A stretch of DNA of 51,755 nt, taken from the NCBI RefSeq assembly GCF_024267675.1, contig NZ_JALDYX010000033.1:1-51755 (forward strand). Reading direction: 5' to 3'. Shown here in pieces: positions 17,515-25,995 of the stretch (positions are counted from its first letter, which is position 1; each line of letters opens with the position of its first letter). The position numbers and the translations under genes are program-made. The notes beneath the pieces are model-generated. The model was not told the DNA's origin and did no database searches. It saw only the letters and a program-made list of their open reading frames with translations. Source of the stretch: Marinobacterium sedimentorum (GTDB lineage: Bacteria; Pseudomonadota; Gammaproteobacteria; Pseudomonadales; Balneatricaceae).

Positions 17515-17903
17515 AAACCACCCTCGACAGCAACCTCGATGCCAAGCTACGCATTGCCCGCCTGCTGACCCTGAGCAGCTATGCAGCATTGCTGGGCCTG
17601 CTCAGCGTCTGGTATCTGTGGCTGGCGCCGGCACCTGGCGATCACCCCTGGGTGGTCTGGCTGTGGCATCTGGTGCCGCTGCTGGGCTTTGCCCCCTCGG
17701 TCATACTGGGCCGGCCACGCGCCCATGCCTGGCTCTGTTTCATGCTGCTGCTGTTCTTCATTGAAGCGGTGCTGGCAGCCACCCATCCGGCCACCTTTGG
17801 CCTGGGTCTGAGCTATGCCATTCTGGTCAGCGTGCTGTTTGGCGCCGCCATGTATTACGCCCGCTGGAAGAGCCAGCTACTGCGCAGTACCCGGCAGCAC
17901 TGA
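17511..17903 (+). CDS. DUF2069 inner-membrane protein
   Basis: 130 residues with four hydrophobic segments. Conserved sequence includes VWYLWLAP near residue 35 and GRPRAHAWLCFMLLLFFIEAV. The family is found almost always after wrbA in gammaproteobacteria and has no known role. It starts within the wrbA stop (ATGA) and its own stop overlaps the start of the next gene (TGATG), so the four genes arsC to SufS-SufE are a coupled unit. Confidence 0.85.
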   Translation: MKTTLDSNLDAKLRIARLLTLSSYAALLGLLSVWYLWLAPAPGDHPWVVWLWHLVPLLGFAPSVILGRPRAHAWLCFMLLLFFIEAVLAATHPATFGLGLSYAILVSVLFGAAMYYARWKSQLLRSTRQH

Positions 17904-19669
17904 TGCCGGACGCACCAATGCTCGATATAGACCGCCTGCGCGCCGACTTCCCCATTCTGGGGGAACCAGTGCGGGGCCTGCCGCTGATCTACTTCGATAA
18001 CGCTGCCACCACCCAGAAACCCCGGGTGGTGATCGATGCGCAATCCGAGTATTACCGTCACAGCAACGCCAATGTACACCGCGCGTCCCACTGCCTCAGC
18101 AGCCGGGCCACCGAGGCTTTCGAGTTGGCCCGCGAAAACGTGGCGCGCTTTATTGGCGCCGCCAGCCCGCGGGAAATCATCTGGACCCGCGGCGCCACCG
18201 AGGCCATCAACCTGGTAGCGCACAGCTACGGGCGCTCGCAGCTGCACGCCGGCGACCTGGTGCTGGTGTCGACGCTGGAGCATCACGCCAACATCGTCCC
18301 CTGGCAGTTGCTGGCGCAGCAGATTGGCGCACGCCTTGAAGCCATCCCGCTGCTGGATGACGGCAGCCTGGATCAGGCCGCCTACCACCAGCTGTTGCAA
18401 CAGGGCCCCCGCCTGGTGGCGCTGACCCATGCCTCCAACGCACTGGGAACCCTGAACCCGGTGGCGCAGATGACCCGGGCCGCCCAGGCCGCCGGTGCCA
18501 GGGTACTGATTGATGGCGCCCAGTCCACGCCGCATCTGAACATTGATGTACAGGCGCTGGGCTGTGACTTCTTTGTGTTTTCCGGCCATAAAGTGTTCGG
18601 ACCCACCGGCATAGGCGCGCTCTGGGCGCGGGAGTCATTGCTTGACGCCATGCCGCCCTGGCAGGCCGGCGGCGAAATGATCGAACATGTCAGTTTTGAA
18701 GGCACCCGCTTCGCAGGCCTGCCGTTCAAGTTTGAAGCCGGCACGCCCAACATTGCTGGCGTGATCGGTATGGATGCGGCCATCGGCTACCTGCAGCAGT
18801 ATGATCGCAGTGCGCTGGAGGCCCACGAAATGCAGCTTCTGGCCCGGGCGCTGGAGCTGTGCAGCGAGATTCCAGGCTTTGTTCCCGTTGGAAATGCCCC
18901 CAGGCGCGTCAGTCTGATGTCCTTCTGCATCGATGGAATGCACCAGCAGGATCTGGGTCTGCTGCTGGATCAGCAGGGTATCGCCGTGCGCGCCGGTCAC
19001 CACTGCGCCATGCCCCTGATGCAGCGTCTTGGGCTGCAGGGAACACTGCGAGCCTCCTTCGCGTTTTACAACACCCTGGCGGAAGTCGAGCGCTTTGCCG
19101 CCGTGCTCAAACAGATTGTGCTGGAGCACCAGGCACCTGCTCGCAGGGAGAGTCCGCCGTCTGAGCGCAAAGAGGTCCAGGCGCCGAATCCTGATCGAGA
19201 ATCGGGGCCTGAAAAACAGCAGAGTCCGTCCCAGGGATGGCTCCAGGCAGAGCCGGAATTAGCCGCCGAGGGGCTGTTGCAACGGCTGGATGCCTGCCGC
19301 GGCTGGCAGGCACGCTATCGGGAGATCATGCTGCTGGGCAAGAATCTGCCCGCCCTGGATGCCGCACAGCGCATTGACAGCAACCGCCTGCACGGCTGCG
19401 AGAGTCATGTCTGGCTGATTGTCGACTATCACGGGGGCAAGCTATGGCTGCAGATGGACTCCGATGCCCGCGTTATCCGCGGCCTGATTGCCCTGCTACT
19501 GGCGCTCTTCAACGGCAAGCGTGCGCAGCAGATTCTGGACTTCGACCTGCAGGGGCTTTTCAAGCGACTCCAGCTCATGCAGCACCTGAGCCCCTCCAGA
19601 GGCAATGGCCTGAAGGCCATTGTCGATGCCATCTATCAGCATGCCCACAGCCGCCAGAACGGTGACTAG
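17903..19669 (+). CDS. Fused cysteine desulfurase-sulfur acceptor (SufS/CsdA-SufE/CsdE)
   Basis: 588 residues. Residues 1-410 are a SufS-type (group II) cysteine desulfurase: DNAATTQKP near the start, the PLP lysine Lys230 in FSGHKVFGPTG, and the persulfide Cys368 in RAGHHCAMPL. A charged Pro/Glu/Lys/Ser-rich linker (about 410-455) leads to a complete SufE domain (about 455-588) with its acceptor Cys499 in RLHGCESHVW. The protein takes sulfur from cysteine and passes it between its own domains for Fe-S cluster or thiolation pathways. Separate genes are the norm (sufS/sufE, csdA/csdE). No suf cluster genes are adjacent. An alternative ATG at 17918 is possible. Confidence 0.93.
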   Translation: MPDAPMLDIDRLRADFPILGEPVRGLPLIYFDNAATTQKPRVVIDAQSEYYRHSNANVHRASHCLSSRATEAFELARENVARFIGAASPREIIWTRGATEAINLVAHSYGRSQLHAGDLVLVSTLEHHANIVPWQLLAQQIGARLEAIPLLDDGSLDQAAYHQLLQQGPRLVALTHASNALGTLNPVAQMTRAAQAAGARVLIDGAQSTPHLNIDVQALGCDFFVFSGHKVFGPTGIGALWARESLLDAMPPWQAGGEMIEHVSFEGTRFAGLPFKFEAGTPNIAGVIGMDAAIGYLQQYDRSALEAHEMQLLARALELCSEIPGFVPVGNAPRRVSLMSFCIDGMHQQDLGLLLDQQGIAVRAGHHCAMPLMQRLGLQGTLRASFAFYNTLAEVERFAAVLKQIVLEHQAPARRESPPSERKEVQAPNPDRESGPEKQQSPSQGWLQAEPELAAEGLLQRLDACRGWQARYREIMLLGKNLPALDAAQRIDSNRLHGCESHVWLIVDYHGGKLWLQMDSDARVIRGLIALLLALFNGKRAQQILDFDLQGLFKRLQLMQHLSPSRGNGLKAIVDAIYQHAHSRQNGD

Positions 19670-20490
19670 TCACCGTCAATACCGGGCGCGGACACAACGC
19701 TGCCCGGCGCAGGTAGGGCCTGATCCGGCGCGGCGGTAGCGGCTTCCGGATCACCCAGACAGATAATATTCCTGTACGCATAACCTGTTTCCAGCATCGG
19801 CTTGATGACCTTGAAATAGGGCGACACATCAAAGTCCCGCGGCGTAAGCAGGCTCGGGTGCCGCCGGAACAGCCGCACCGGGAAACCGGCATTATCGCTC
19901 TGCACCACCTCCGGCAGTATCGGATAGGCAATGGCCTGAAAGGCTTCAGCAATCAGCGATGAACAGATGGCCCGGGTGGGGTCGCCACTGCCAAGGTGCA
20001 GCATTTGGCGGCGCCAGCGCGTCGGAACCGGGGGCGTGGGAAACAGAAAGCGCAGCAGATCGAAGATATTCTTGTGGTCGTATTGCTGCCCGAGGCGCGC
20101 CATCAGATAGTCGGTCATGACCTTCACTTCAGCCGCCGCCAAACCCACCGGCCGGCAAATGCGGGTATGGCAGGACTCATAACGCTGCAGGGAGATGGCC
20201 CGCACGCCGGCCGATACATCGGCCTCGACCAGAATGCGCGCCTGCGCACCCAGCTCGGGCCCATCCAGAGCATGGCCGATACAGAAAGCGGCGTGGGACC
20301 AGGTCGATTGCGTCAGATACTTGATGGCCGTACTGATGCGACTGGTGCCTTCGATGAGCAACACATCGCCAGGCTGCAGGCAGCGGTGCAGCTTGTCGGC
20401 AGAACTCGTCGCCTTGGGCGCCAGCCCCTCGCGGGGGTGGGACAGGTACACCGACAGCCGGTGACCCACGAACTCCAGCATTTGCCACAT
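19666..20490 (-). CDS. YiiX/NlpC-P60-like permuted papain-fold cysteine hydrolase
   Basis: 274 residues. The order His before Cys fits the permuted papain fold of YiiX/YebB-like proteins: the catalytic His lies in STWSHAAFCIG and the Cys in RAICSSLIAEAF, with LQPGDVLLIEG at the domain start. Such enzymes act on lipid-amide or peptide bonds. The substrate is unknown. There is no signal peptide, and the C-terminus is a low-complexity Ala/Pro tail. Its 3' end overlaps the end of the SufS-SufE gene by 4 bases, tail to tail. Confidence 0.82.
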   Translation of the reverse strand: MWQMLEFVGHRLSVYLSHPREGLAPKATSSADKLHRCLQPGDVLLIEGTSRISTAIKYLTQSTWSHAAFCIGHALDGPELGAQARILVEADVSAGVRAISLQRYESCHTRICRPVGLAAAEVKVMTDYLMARLGQQYDHKNIFDLLRFLFPTPPVPTRWRRQMLHLGSGDPTRAICSSLIAEAFQAIAYPILPEVVQSDNAGFPVRLFRRHPSLLTPRDFDVSPYFKVIKPMLETGYAYRNIICLGDPEAATAAPDQALPAPGSVVSAPGIDGD

Positions 20491-20657
20491 AACCGCGCCT
20501 CAGATCCGATTGGGAATCAGGGGGACCAGTACCCCGCTCCAGCAGCCCCTTCGACAGCCCCTTCGACAACCTCGCAATACACACCCGCCCAGAATCACTG
20601 CGAAGCCGTATTGGGAATTCAGCGGGCGTCACCCTGCCGACAAATCTGATAGTACAA

Positions 20658-20682
20658 CAACATTGTCACTTTGCCATTGTTG
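20658..20682. promoter_or_regulatory. Imperfect inverted repeat upstream of the LysR gene
   Basis: CAACATTG (20658-20665) and CATTGTTG (20675-20682) are inverted repeats with one mismatch, 46 bp before the LysR start. This fits an autoregulatory LysR-type site. The region further left (20541-20570) also has a short tandem duplication of CAGCCCCTTCGA with no evident role. Confidence 0.35.
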
Positions 20683-20727
20683 CAAATAACGCAATAATAC
20701 GAGATTAATCCTTGTCCGGACTCCCGT

Positions 20728-21654
20728 ATGAATCTCGATAACCTGCGCTATTTTGTGCGCGTGGTTGAAGCCAACAGCTTCACCGCCGCCGCCGAACGTC
20801 TGGGCACGCAAAAATCCACCCTGAGCCGGCGCATCTCGCAGCTCGAGGATGAACTGGGTATACGTCTGCTGCAACGAACCACCCGCAAGCTGCACCTGAC
20901 CCCGGATGGCGAAGAACTCTTCGAGCGTTGCCGGCCACTGATTTGCCAGCTCGAAGATGCCCGCCACCGCCTGAGTGTCAATCAGCCGGAGCCCCAGGGG
21001 CGACTGAAACTCACCATGCCGACGGAACTGGCACTGGCCATGCTCGATAACATCATTGCGAGCTTCATGCAGCAGTACCCAAAAATCCAGATGGAAGTCG
21101 AGCTGACATCACGAGTCCTCGACATGGTGGAAGAAGGTATAGACGTTGCTATTCGGGTCGGCGCGCTGGAAGACTCCAGCCTGATAGCTCAGCCCGTCGC
21201 CCAAGTAGCCCGCGGCCTCTATGCAGCGCCTGAATATCTGCAGCAGCGCCCAGCACTGCAGAGCCCCCATGACCTGCAACAGCATCGCTATCTTGGCCTG
21301 CTGCAGCGCTCGGACCCGCTGCATTTCGACAACTGGGATCAGAGCCACAGCCTGCAGATGGATACCCCCCTGCGCACCAACAGCCTGAACTTCATGCGCT
21401 ACATGGCAAGACGCGGCTTTGGCATCGCCAGACTGCCCTGTTTCTTTGCCCAGCCCCTGGTGGACAGCGGAGAGCTTGAAGCGGTGCTGCGGCAATACCC
21501 GGTCCCCAGTATCGCGATCAATGCCCTTTACCCAAGCCGCCAGCACCTCAATCCCAAAACACGCCTGTTCCTTGATCACCTGCATGCCGAGCTGCGCCAG
21601 CACCCCTGGGCCAGTGATGCGCTGATCCAGCTGCCCGGCGCCAACCCAGGCTGA
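20728..21654 (+). CDS. LysR family transcription regulator
   Basis: 308 residues, typical length. The N-terminal winged helix-turn-helix reads FVRVVEANSFTAAAERLGTQKSTLSRRISQLEDELG. The rest is a substrate-binding effector domain in which VEEGIDVAIRVGALEDSSLIAQ is characteristic of the CrgA/AaeR-type LysR subgroup. The target is unknown. The neighbour to the left (YiiX-like) is divergent with a 237-bp gap. The ABC-like gene follows on the same strand after 171 bp. Confidence 0.92.
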   Translation: MNLDNLRYFVRVVEANSFTAAAERLGTQKSTLSRRISQLEDELGIRLLQRTTRKLHLTPDGEELFERCRPLICQLEDARHRLSVNQPEPQGRLKLTMPTELALAMLDNIIASFMQQYPKIQMEVELTSRVLDMVEEGIDVAIRVGALEDSSLIAQPVAQVARGLYAAPEYLQQRPALQSPHDLQQHRYLGLLQRSDPLHFDNWDQSHSLQMDTPLRTNSLNFMRYMARRGFGIARLPCFFAQPLVDSGELEAVLRQYPVPSIAINALYPSRQHLNPKTRLFLDHLHAELRQHPWASDALIQLPGANPG

Positions 21655-21825
21655 ATGGAAAAATGCTCAAGCCAAGTACTAAAAACTTCCCCTGCGCCCG
21701 ACTACACTACTAAGATAAGTTTGTTGCATAGCAGCAAAATTCACCTTTTACCGCTGCATGCGGCCTGTTGCGGCCCTTGAACGATGCGCGTTCAGGGCCT
21801 GGCTGTCAGGATCGGAGACCGACCT

Positions 21826-24474
21826 ATGGACAAGTCCATTGTCCGATTTATTCTGCGCTTTAGCCTGCCACAGCAGATTCGTCTGTTGCTGATGACGTTC
21901 TGCTCCTTCCCGATACTCTATATATCCTTGGAACTGCCCAAAATCATCATCAACGACGCCATCGGTGATGCGGCCAGTCTCAAACAGGTCTTGGGCACCA
22001 CCTTTGAGCCGATGTATTACCTGCTGGCGCTCTGCGGCCTGCTGCTGGCGATGATTCTGATCAACGGCATGGTCAAGATGTACATCAACACCTACAAGGG
22101 CATCGTCGGCGAGCGCCTGGTGCGGCGCCTGCGGTATCAGCTGGTCGAGCTTATCCTGCGCTTTCAGCCCAGGCGCTTTCAGATGGTCAGCCAGGGCGAG
22201 CTGATTTCCACCATCACGGCGGAAACCGAACCCCTGGCGGGCTTCATCGGCGACAGTATCGCACTGCCTGCATTCCAGGGCGGTACCATGCTCACCATCC
22301 TGCTGTTCATGTTCATGCAGGATCCGATACTGGGCATCGCGTCCATTGCGCTGATTCCGCTGCAGATTCTGGTGATTCCAAGACTCCAGCGCAAAATCAA
22401 TCTGCTGAAAAAGGAAAGGGTCAAAACGGTGCGCCACTTCTCCCAGCGCATTGGCGAGAGTGTCGATGGCATGATGGAAATCCGCCTGCACGGCACCCGC
22501 CCCTATCACCTGGCCGAATTTTCCAAGATCCTGGGAGAGCTGTTTCGCATACGGCTCGATATCTACAAGAAAAAATTCTTCATGAAGTTTCTCAATAACC
22601 TCATTAACCAGCTGACACCGCTGATGTTCTATTCCATTGGCGGTGTGCTGGCCATTCGCGGAGACCTGACTATAGGGGCACTGGTCGCGGCAGTCGCGGC
22701 GCACAAGGATCTGGCCGCGCCCTGGAAGGAGCTGCTTGATTACTATCAGCAGTATCAGGACTCCATGATCAAGTACGAACAGATACTGGAACAGTTCCAG
22801 TCCCATGATCTGATGCCCATAGTCCCCGCCAGTGCCACCAGCCCGGTCCAGCTGAACAACCACATTCGCCTCGACAAGGTCTCGGTGGGCAGCGAAATTG
22901 GCAACCGTCTGGTGCGCAACATCAATATCGAGCTGCCGCCTGGCAGTAGCGTGGCCATATGCTGCAAGGACCCATCGCGCCTGCGCGCCCTGGCACGCGC
23001 CCTGATTCGGATCAACCCGCCCCTGAGCGGCCACCTGATGTTTGGCGATGACGACCTAAAGGACCTGCCATCGGACCTGCTCGCCCGTGAGCTGACCTAC
23101 GTCGGACCCGATGCCTTCCTGTTTTCCGGCAATATGCTGCAGAACATCAATTACAGCATGCGTCTCAAACCGCCTGCCGAGTCGCCGGAACAGCTCGACA
23201 ACCAGCGCCGCTGGGAAATTCGCGAAGCCCAAGCCTCCGGCAACAGTACCGATCGCTTCGACGGTATCTGGACCGACTTTTCCCTCGCCCACGCCGAAAA
23301 CTGGGAAGACATGCGCCACTGGCTGTACGAAGGCCTGAAGGTCGTGGGGGCCGATGAACTCATCTATAACGTGGGCATGGACCAGAAATACAACCCGGTT
23401 GAGCGCCCGCAGGAGCTGTCTGATGGTCTGCTCAGGGTACGCAAGCAGCTGCTGCATCGGGTGCCGGAGTCCGGCCTTGAACAGCTGATCGTGCGTTTTG
23501 ATCCACTGAAGTACAATTGCGGTCTGTCCGTGGCGCAAAACCTGGGCTTTGGCATCCCCTGCCCGCCGATCAGCACACCGGCCGCCATGGCTGCCCATCC
23601 TCAGATGAGTGCGCTTCTCGAACAGTTCAATTTAACCAACATTGCGCTTGACTGTGGCCGCCTGATGGCCGGCCGTATACGTGAGCTGGCGCTGGAAGCC
23701 GGTCCACTGGACCCGCTGCCGGATAATTTCAGCGAGTTTGATACTCCGGAATTTCGCAAGCGGGTGAGCGAACTTGAGCGCCGGGATCTGGTTCACGGCG
23801 CAACGCACCGCAGGCGGCCGGAACGTCGGGACCCGGGCCGTAGTGCCGAAGACCTGGAGTTACTGCTGGAGCTGTTCCTGCGTATTACCCCGTTACTTCA
23901 CGGTGACGATCTGCTGGAAAAACAGGTCATCGAGCAGTTGCTCGCCGCCAGAGAGGTGGTACTCGCGCGCACCGATTGCCCGCTGTGCAGCAGCTTCGAA
24001 CATTTCAGCGAGGATCAGATCAGTGGCGGCCTGAGCGTGCGTGAGAATGTTCTTTACGGCAAGGTGATCGGCACCAACCCCGCTGAGCTTGCTCGGTTAC
24101 AACAGCTCATTGATGAAGCGATGCGCGATGAAGATGCCGAATCCATGGTCATGGTACTCGCCGGTTTCACCCAGGTCGGCATCCGTGGTGGCAGCCTGCC
24201 GTTGATTGCGCGCCAGCGCATCCAGCTGCTGCGTGCCATCGTCAAGCACCCCAAGGTGCTGGTCATGCATGAAGCCCTTACCGCCATGAGCCTGGAAGAG
24301 CGAGCCACCGTGCTGCGGCGTATCCGGACCCGCCTGCCGGACCTGACCCTCATCTATCTTGATCAGGAAATTCCGCCGGGCGAACTGTTCAGCGCCCAGT
24401 ACGAAATTAGCGCCGACGAGTTGCATAGCCTCGAAACCCTTCCATTACCCAGCCTTGCCAGCAGTGATCTGTAA
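21826..24474 (+). CDS. ABC-exporter-like protein with degenerate nucleotide-binding domain
   Basis: 882 residues. Residues 1-310 are an ABC exporter membrane domain (six helices, coupling segment KGIVGERLVRRLRYQLVE). Residues 346-445 align with the first half of an ATPase domain, but Walker A is lost (AICCKDPSRLRAL where GPSGSGKST is expected) and the Q-loop glutamine is replaced (VGPDAFLFSG). About 290 inserted residues follow, containing two further Q-loop-flank-like pieces, GLSVAQNLGFG (566) and GLSVRENVLYG (735). The second half follows with a weak signature GIRGGSLPLIARQR, Walker B as KVLVMHEALTAM (Asp replaced by His) and no H-loop His (LIYLDQEI). ATP hydrolysis therefore looks unlikely. 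The ATG at 21826 is chosen for its GGAG site. An upstream start adds 14 residues. Confidence 0.8.
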   Translation: MDKSIVRFILRFSLPQQIRLLLMTFCSFPILYISLELPKIIINDAIGDAASLKQVLGTTFEPMYYLLALCGLLLAMILINGMVKMYINTYKGIVGERLVRRLRYQLVELILRFQPRRFQMVSQGELISTITAETEPLAGFIGDSIALPAFQGGTMLTILLFMFMQDPILGIASIALIPLQILVIPRLQRKINLLKKERVKTVRHFSQRIGESVDGMMEIRLHGTRPYHLAEFSKILGELFRIRLDIYKKKFFMKFLNNLINQLTPLMFYSIGGVLAIRGDLTIGALVAAVAAHKDLAAPWKELLDYYQQYQDSMIKYEQILEQFQSHDLMPIVPASATSPVQLNNHIRLDKVSVGSEIGNRLVRNINIELPPGSSVAICCKDPSRLRALARALIRINPPLSGHLMFGDDDLKDLPSDLLARELTYVGPDAFLFSGNMLQNINYSMRLKPPAESPEQLDNQRRWEIREAQASGNSTDRFDGIWTDFSLAHAENWEDMRHWLYEGLKVVGADELIYNVGMDQKYNPVERPQELSDGLLRVRKQLLHRVPESGLEQLIVRFDPLKYNCGLSVAQNLGFGIPCPPISTPAAMAAHPQMSALLEQFNLTNIALDCGRLMAGRIRELALEAGPLDPLPDNFSEFDTPEFRKRVSELERRDLVHGATHRRRPERRDPGRSAEDLELLLELFLRITPLLHGDDLLEKQVIEQLLAAREVVLARTDCPLCSSFEHFSEDQISGGLSVRENVLYGKVIGTNPAELARLQQLIDEAMRDEDAESMVMVLAGFTQVGIRGGSLPLIARQRIQLLRAIVKHPKVLVMHEALTAMSLEERATVLRRIRTRLPDLTLIYLDQEIPPGELFSAQYEISADELHSLETLPLPSLASSDL

Positions 24475-24609
24475 TTTTTCTACAGAACGCTATACTAGCG
24501 GGTGTGCTAACGGCTGCTGATAGAACGACCGGCATGGCTGACCGTTGACATCCGGACATGATTGGCCCACCCAGTCACCATCAACCTTCTTGCTTACACG
24601 GAACACCGC

Positions 24610-25152
24610 ATGCGCCAGACGATGTATCTCCTGACCCTGACTCTCCTGCTGCTGGCAGGCCGACTCCATGCCCAGGATCTGGAAATCGAGGCGTTTTATG
24701 GTCATTTCACCGGCATCGCCGATGAACAGGTCGATGGGGAATCCGAACACCGGCAGCTGTCTGTCTCGATCGAACCCATGGGCGACAATTTCGAAATCGC
24801 CTGGACCACCCGCGTCAAGCGCTCCGACCTGTCACAGAAAGATCACGTTTACCATATTCTGTTTCGCAAAACGCGCCGTGGCGCCATCTATGCCTCTGCC
24901 ATGCGCATGAATGTATTCGGCAAGCATATCCCCATGGATCCACTGGCTGGAGACCCCTTTGTCTGGGCCCGTATCCACGACAAGACACTCACCGTTTATG
25001 CGATGATGATTACCAATCAGGGGGCCTACGACATGCAGATTTATGACCGCACCCTGCTCGACAATGGCGATATGGCGCTGGCGTACACCCGCATTCTGGA
25101 TGGAAGCATAAGCAAGACAGTCACCGCCGAATTGCATCGCATTCACGACTGA
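24610..25152 (+). CDS. Exported protein of unknown function
   Basis: 180 residues. A clear signal peptide (MRQTMYLLTLTLLLLAGRLHA, cleavage about residue 21) precedes a mature domain rich in beta-like alternation (SVSIEPMGDNFEIAWTT, KTLTVYAMMITNQGAYDMQ). I recognise no family. The frame continues upstream for 16 codons but the signal peptide fixes the start at 24610. It lies between the degenerate ABC gene and a two-component pair on the same strand (gaps 135 and 34 bp), so it may be cotranscribed with either. A periplasmic partner of the ABC-like protein is possible but untested. Confidence 0.7.
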   Translation: MRQTMYLLTLTLLLLAGRLHAQDLEIEAFYGHFTGIADEQVDGESEHRQLSVSIEPMGDNFEIAWTTRVKRSDLSQKDHVYHILFRKTRRGAIYASAMRMNVFGKHIPMDPLAGDPFVWARIHDKTLTVYAMMITNQGAYDMQIYDRTLLDNGDMALAYTRILDGSISKTVTAELHRIHD

Positions 25153-25186
25153 AGACGCCTTAGCAGCTTGTGCGCAGAGGTTGCAT

Positions 25187-25909
25187 ATGACAACAGAGCA
25201 CGAACATCGGGTCCTGCTGATTGATGATGATGCCGCGATACGGGAGATGATCAGCGACTACCTGGGGCTGCAGGGATACGGCATCCTGGAAGCCGAAAAT
25301 TCCGCCGCTGCCCGCACCTTGCTGATGCAGCAAACCCCCTCGGTCGTCTTGCTCGATATCAGCATGCCCGGTGAAGATGGCCTGTCGCTGGCACGTTATA
25401 TTCGTGAACATATGGATATCGGCATCATCATTATTTCAGCCGCCGGTGAAGCCATAGACCGCATTGTCGGTCTTGAAATAGGTGCCGATGACTACCTGGC
25501 CAAGCCTTTTGATCCCCGGGAATTACTGGCACGGATCCGCAGTGTGCTGCGACGCTACGAAAAGTCCGCCAGCGCCCGCCCCGGCATGGAAACCTCCGAA
25601 CCCGTGCGGGTCGGCTGCTGTCGCCTGGATCTGGCGTCACAGCAGCTGTTCGATGCGCAGGATCAGGAACTGCCACTGACACAGATGGAATTCGATCTGT
25701 TGCGCGTCCTGATCGAAAGGCCCAACCGGGTGCTGAGCCGAGATCAGATTCTGAACCTCACCCATAATCGCGACTGGGACCCGAATGACCGCAGCATTGA
25801 CATTCGTATCGCCAGGCTGCGGCGCAAGATTGAATCCGACCCGGAACGCCCCCGCAGTATCCGCACCGTTCGAGGCAGCGGTTACATGTTCGTGCCGTGC
25901 AGTGACTGA
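25187..25909 (+). CDS. OmpR/PhoB-type response regulator
   Basis: 240 residues. The receiver domain (1-120) has the acidic pair in LLIDDDAA, the phosphoacceptor Asp57 in VVLLDISMPGEDG, and the conserved Lys in DDYLAKPFDP. A C-terminal winged-helix domain follows with LTQMEFDLLRVLIERPNRVLSR and the recognition region DRSIDIRIARLRRKIE. The ATG at 25187 is preferred; a TTG two codons upstream also opens the frame. The histidine kinase gene begins about 86 bp downstream and is the obvious partner. Confidence 0.93.
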   Translation: MTTEHEHRVLLIDDDAAIREMISDYLGLQGYGILEAENSAAARTLLMQQTPSVVLLDISMPGEDGLSLARYIREHMDIGIIIISAAGEAIDRIVGLEIGADDYLAKPFDPRELLARIRSVLRRYEKSASARPGMETSEPVRVGCCRLDLASQQLFDAQDQELPLTQMEFDLLRVLIERPNRVLSRDQILNLTHNRDWDPNDRSIDIRIARLRRKIESDPERPRSIRTVRGSGYMFVPCSD

Positions 25910-25995
25910 CATCCGGTTTGTTTCAGCCGCGTATCAATTGTAACGATCGGTTTCAGAAACCATCCGGCCAGCAGCCCGCTGATAGACTGCAGCCT

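Noticed and set aside
25918..25995. Longer N-terminus for the hybrid kinase from an upstream TTG
   Set aside because: Basic, low-information sequence with no ribosome site and no domain relation. The internal ATGs are more likely.
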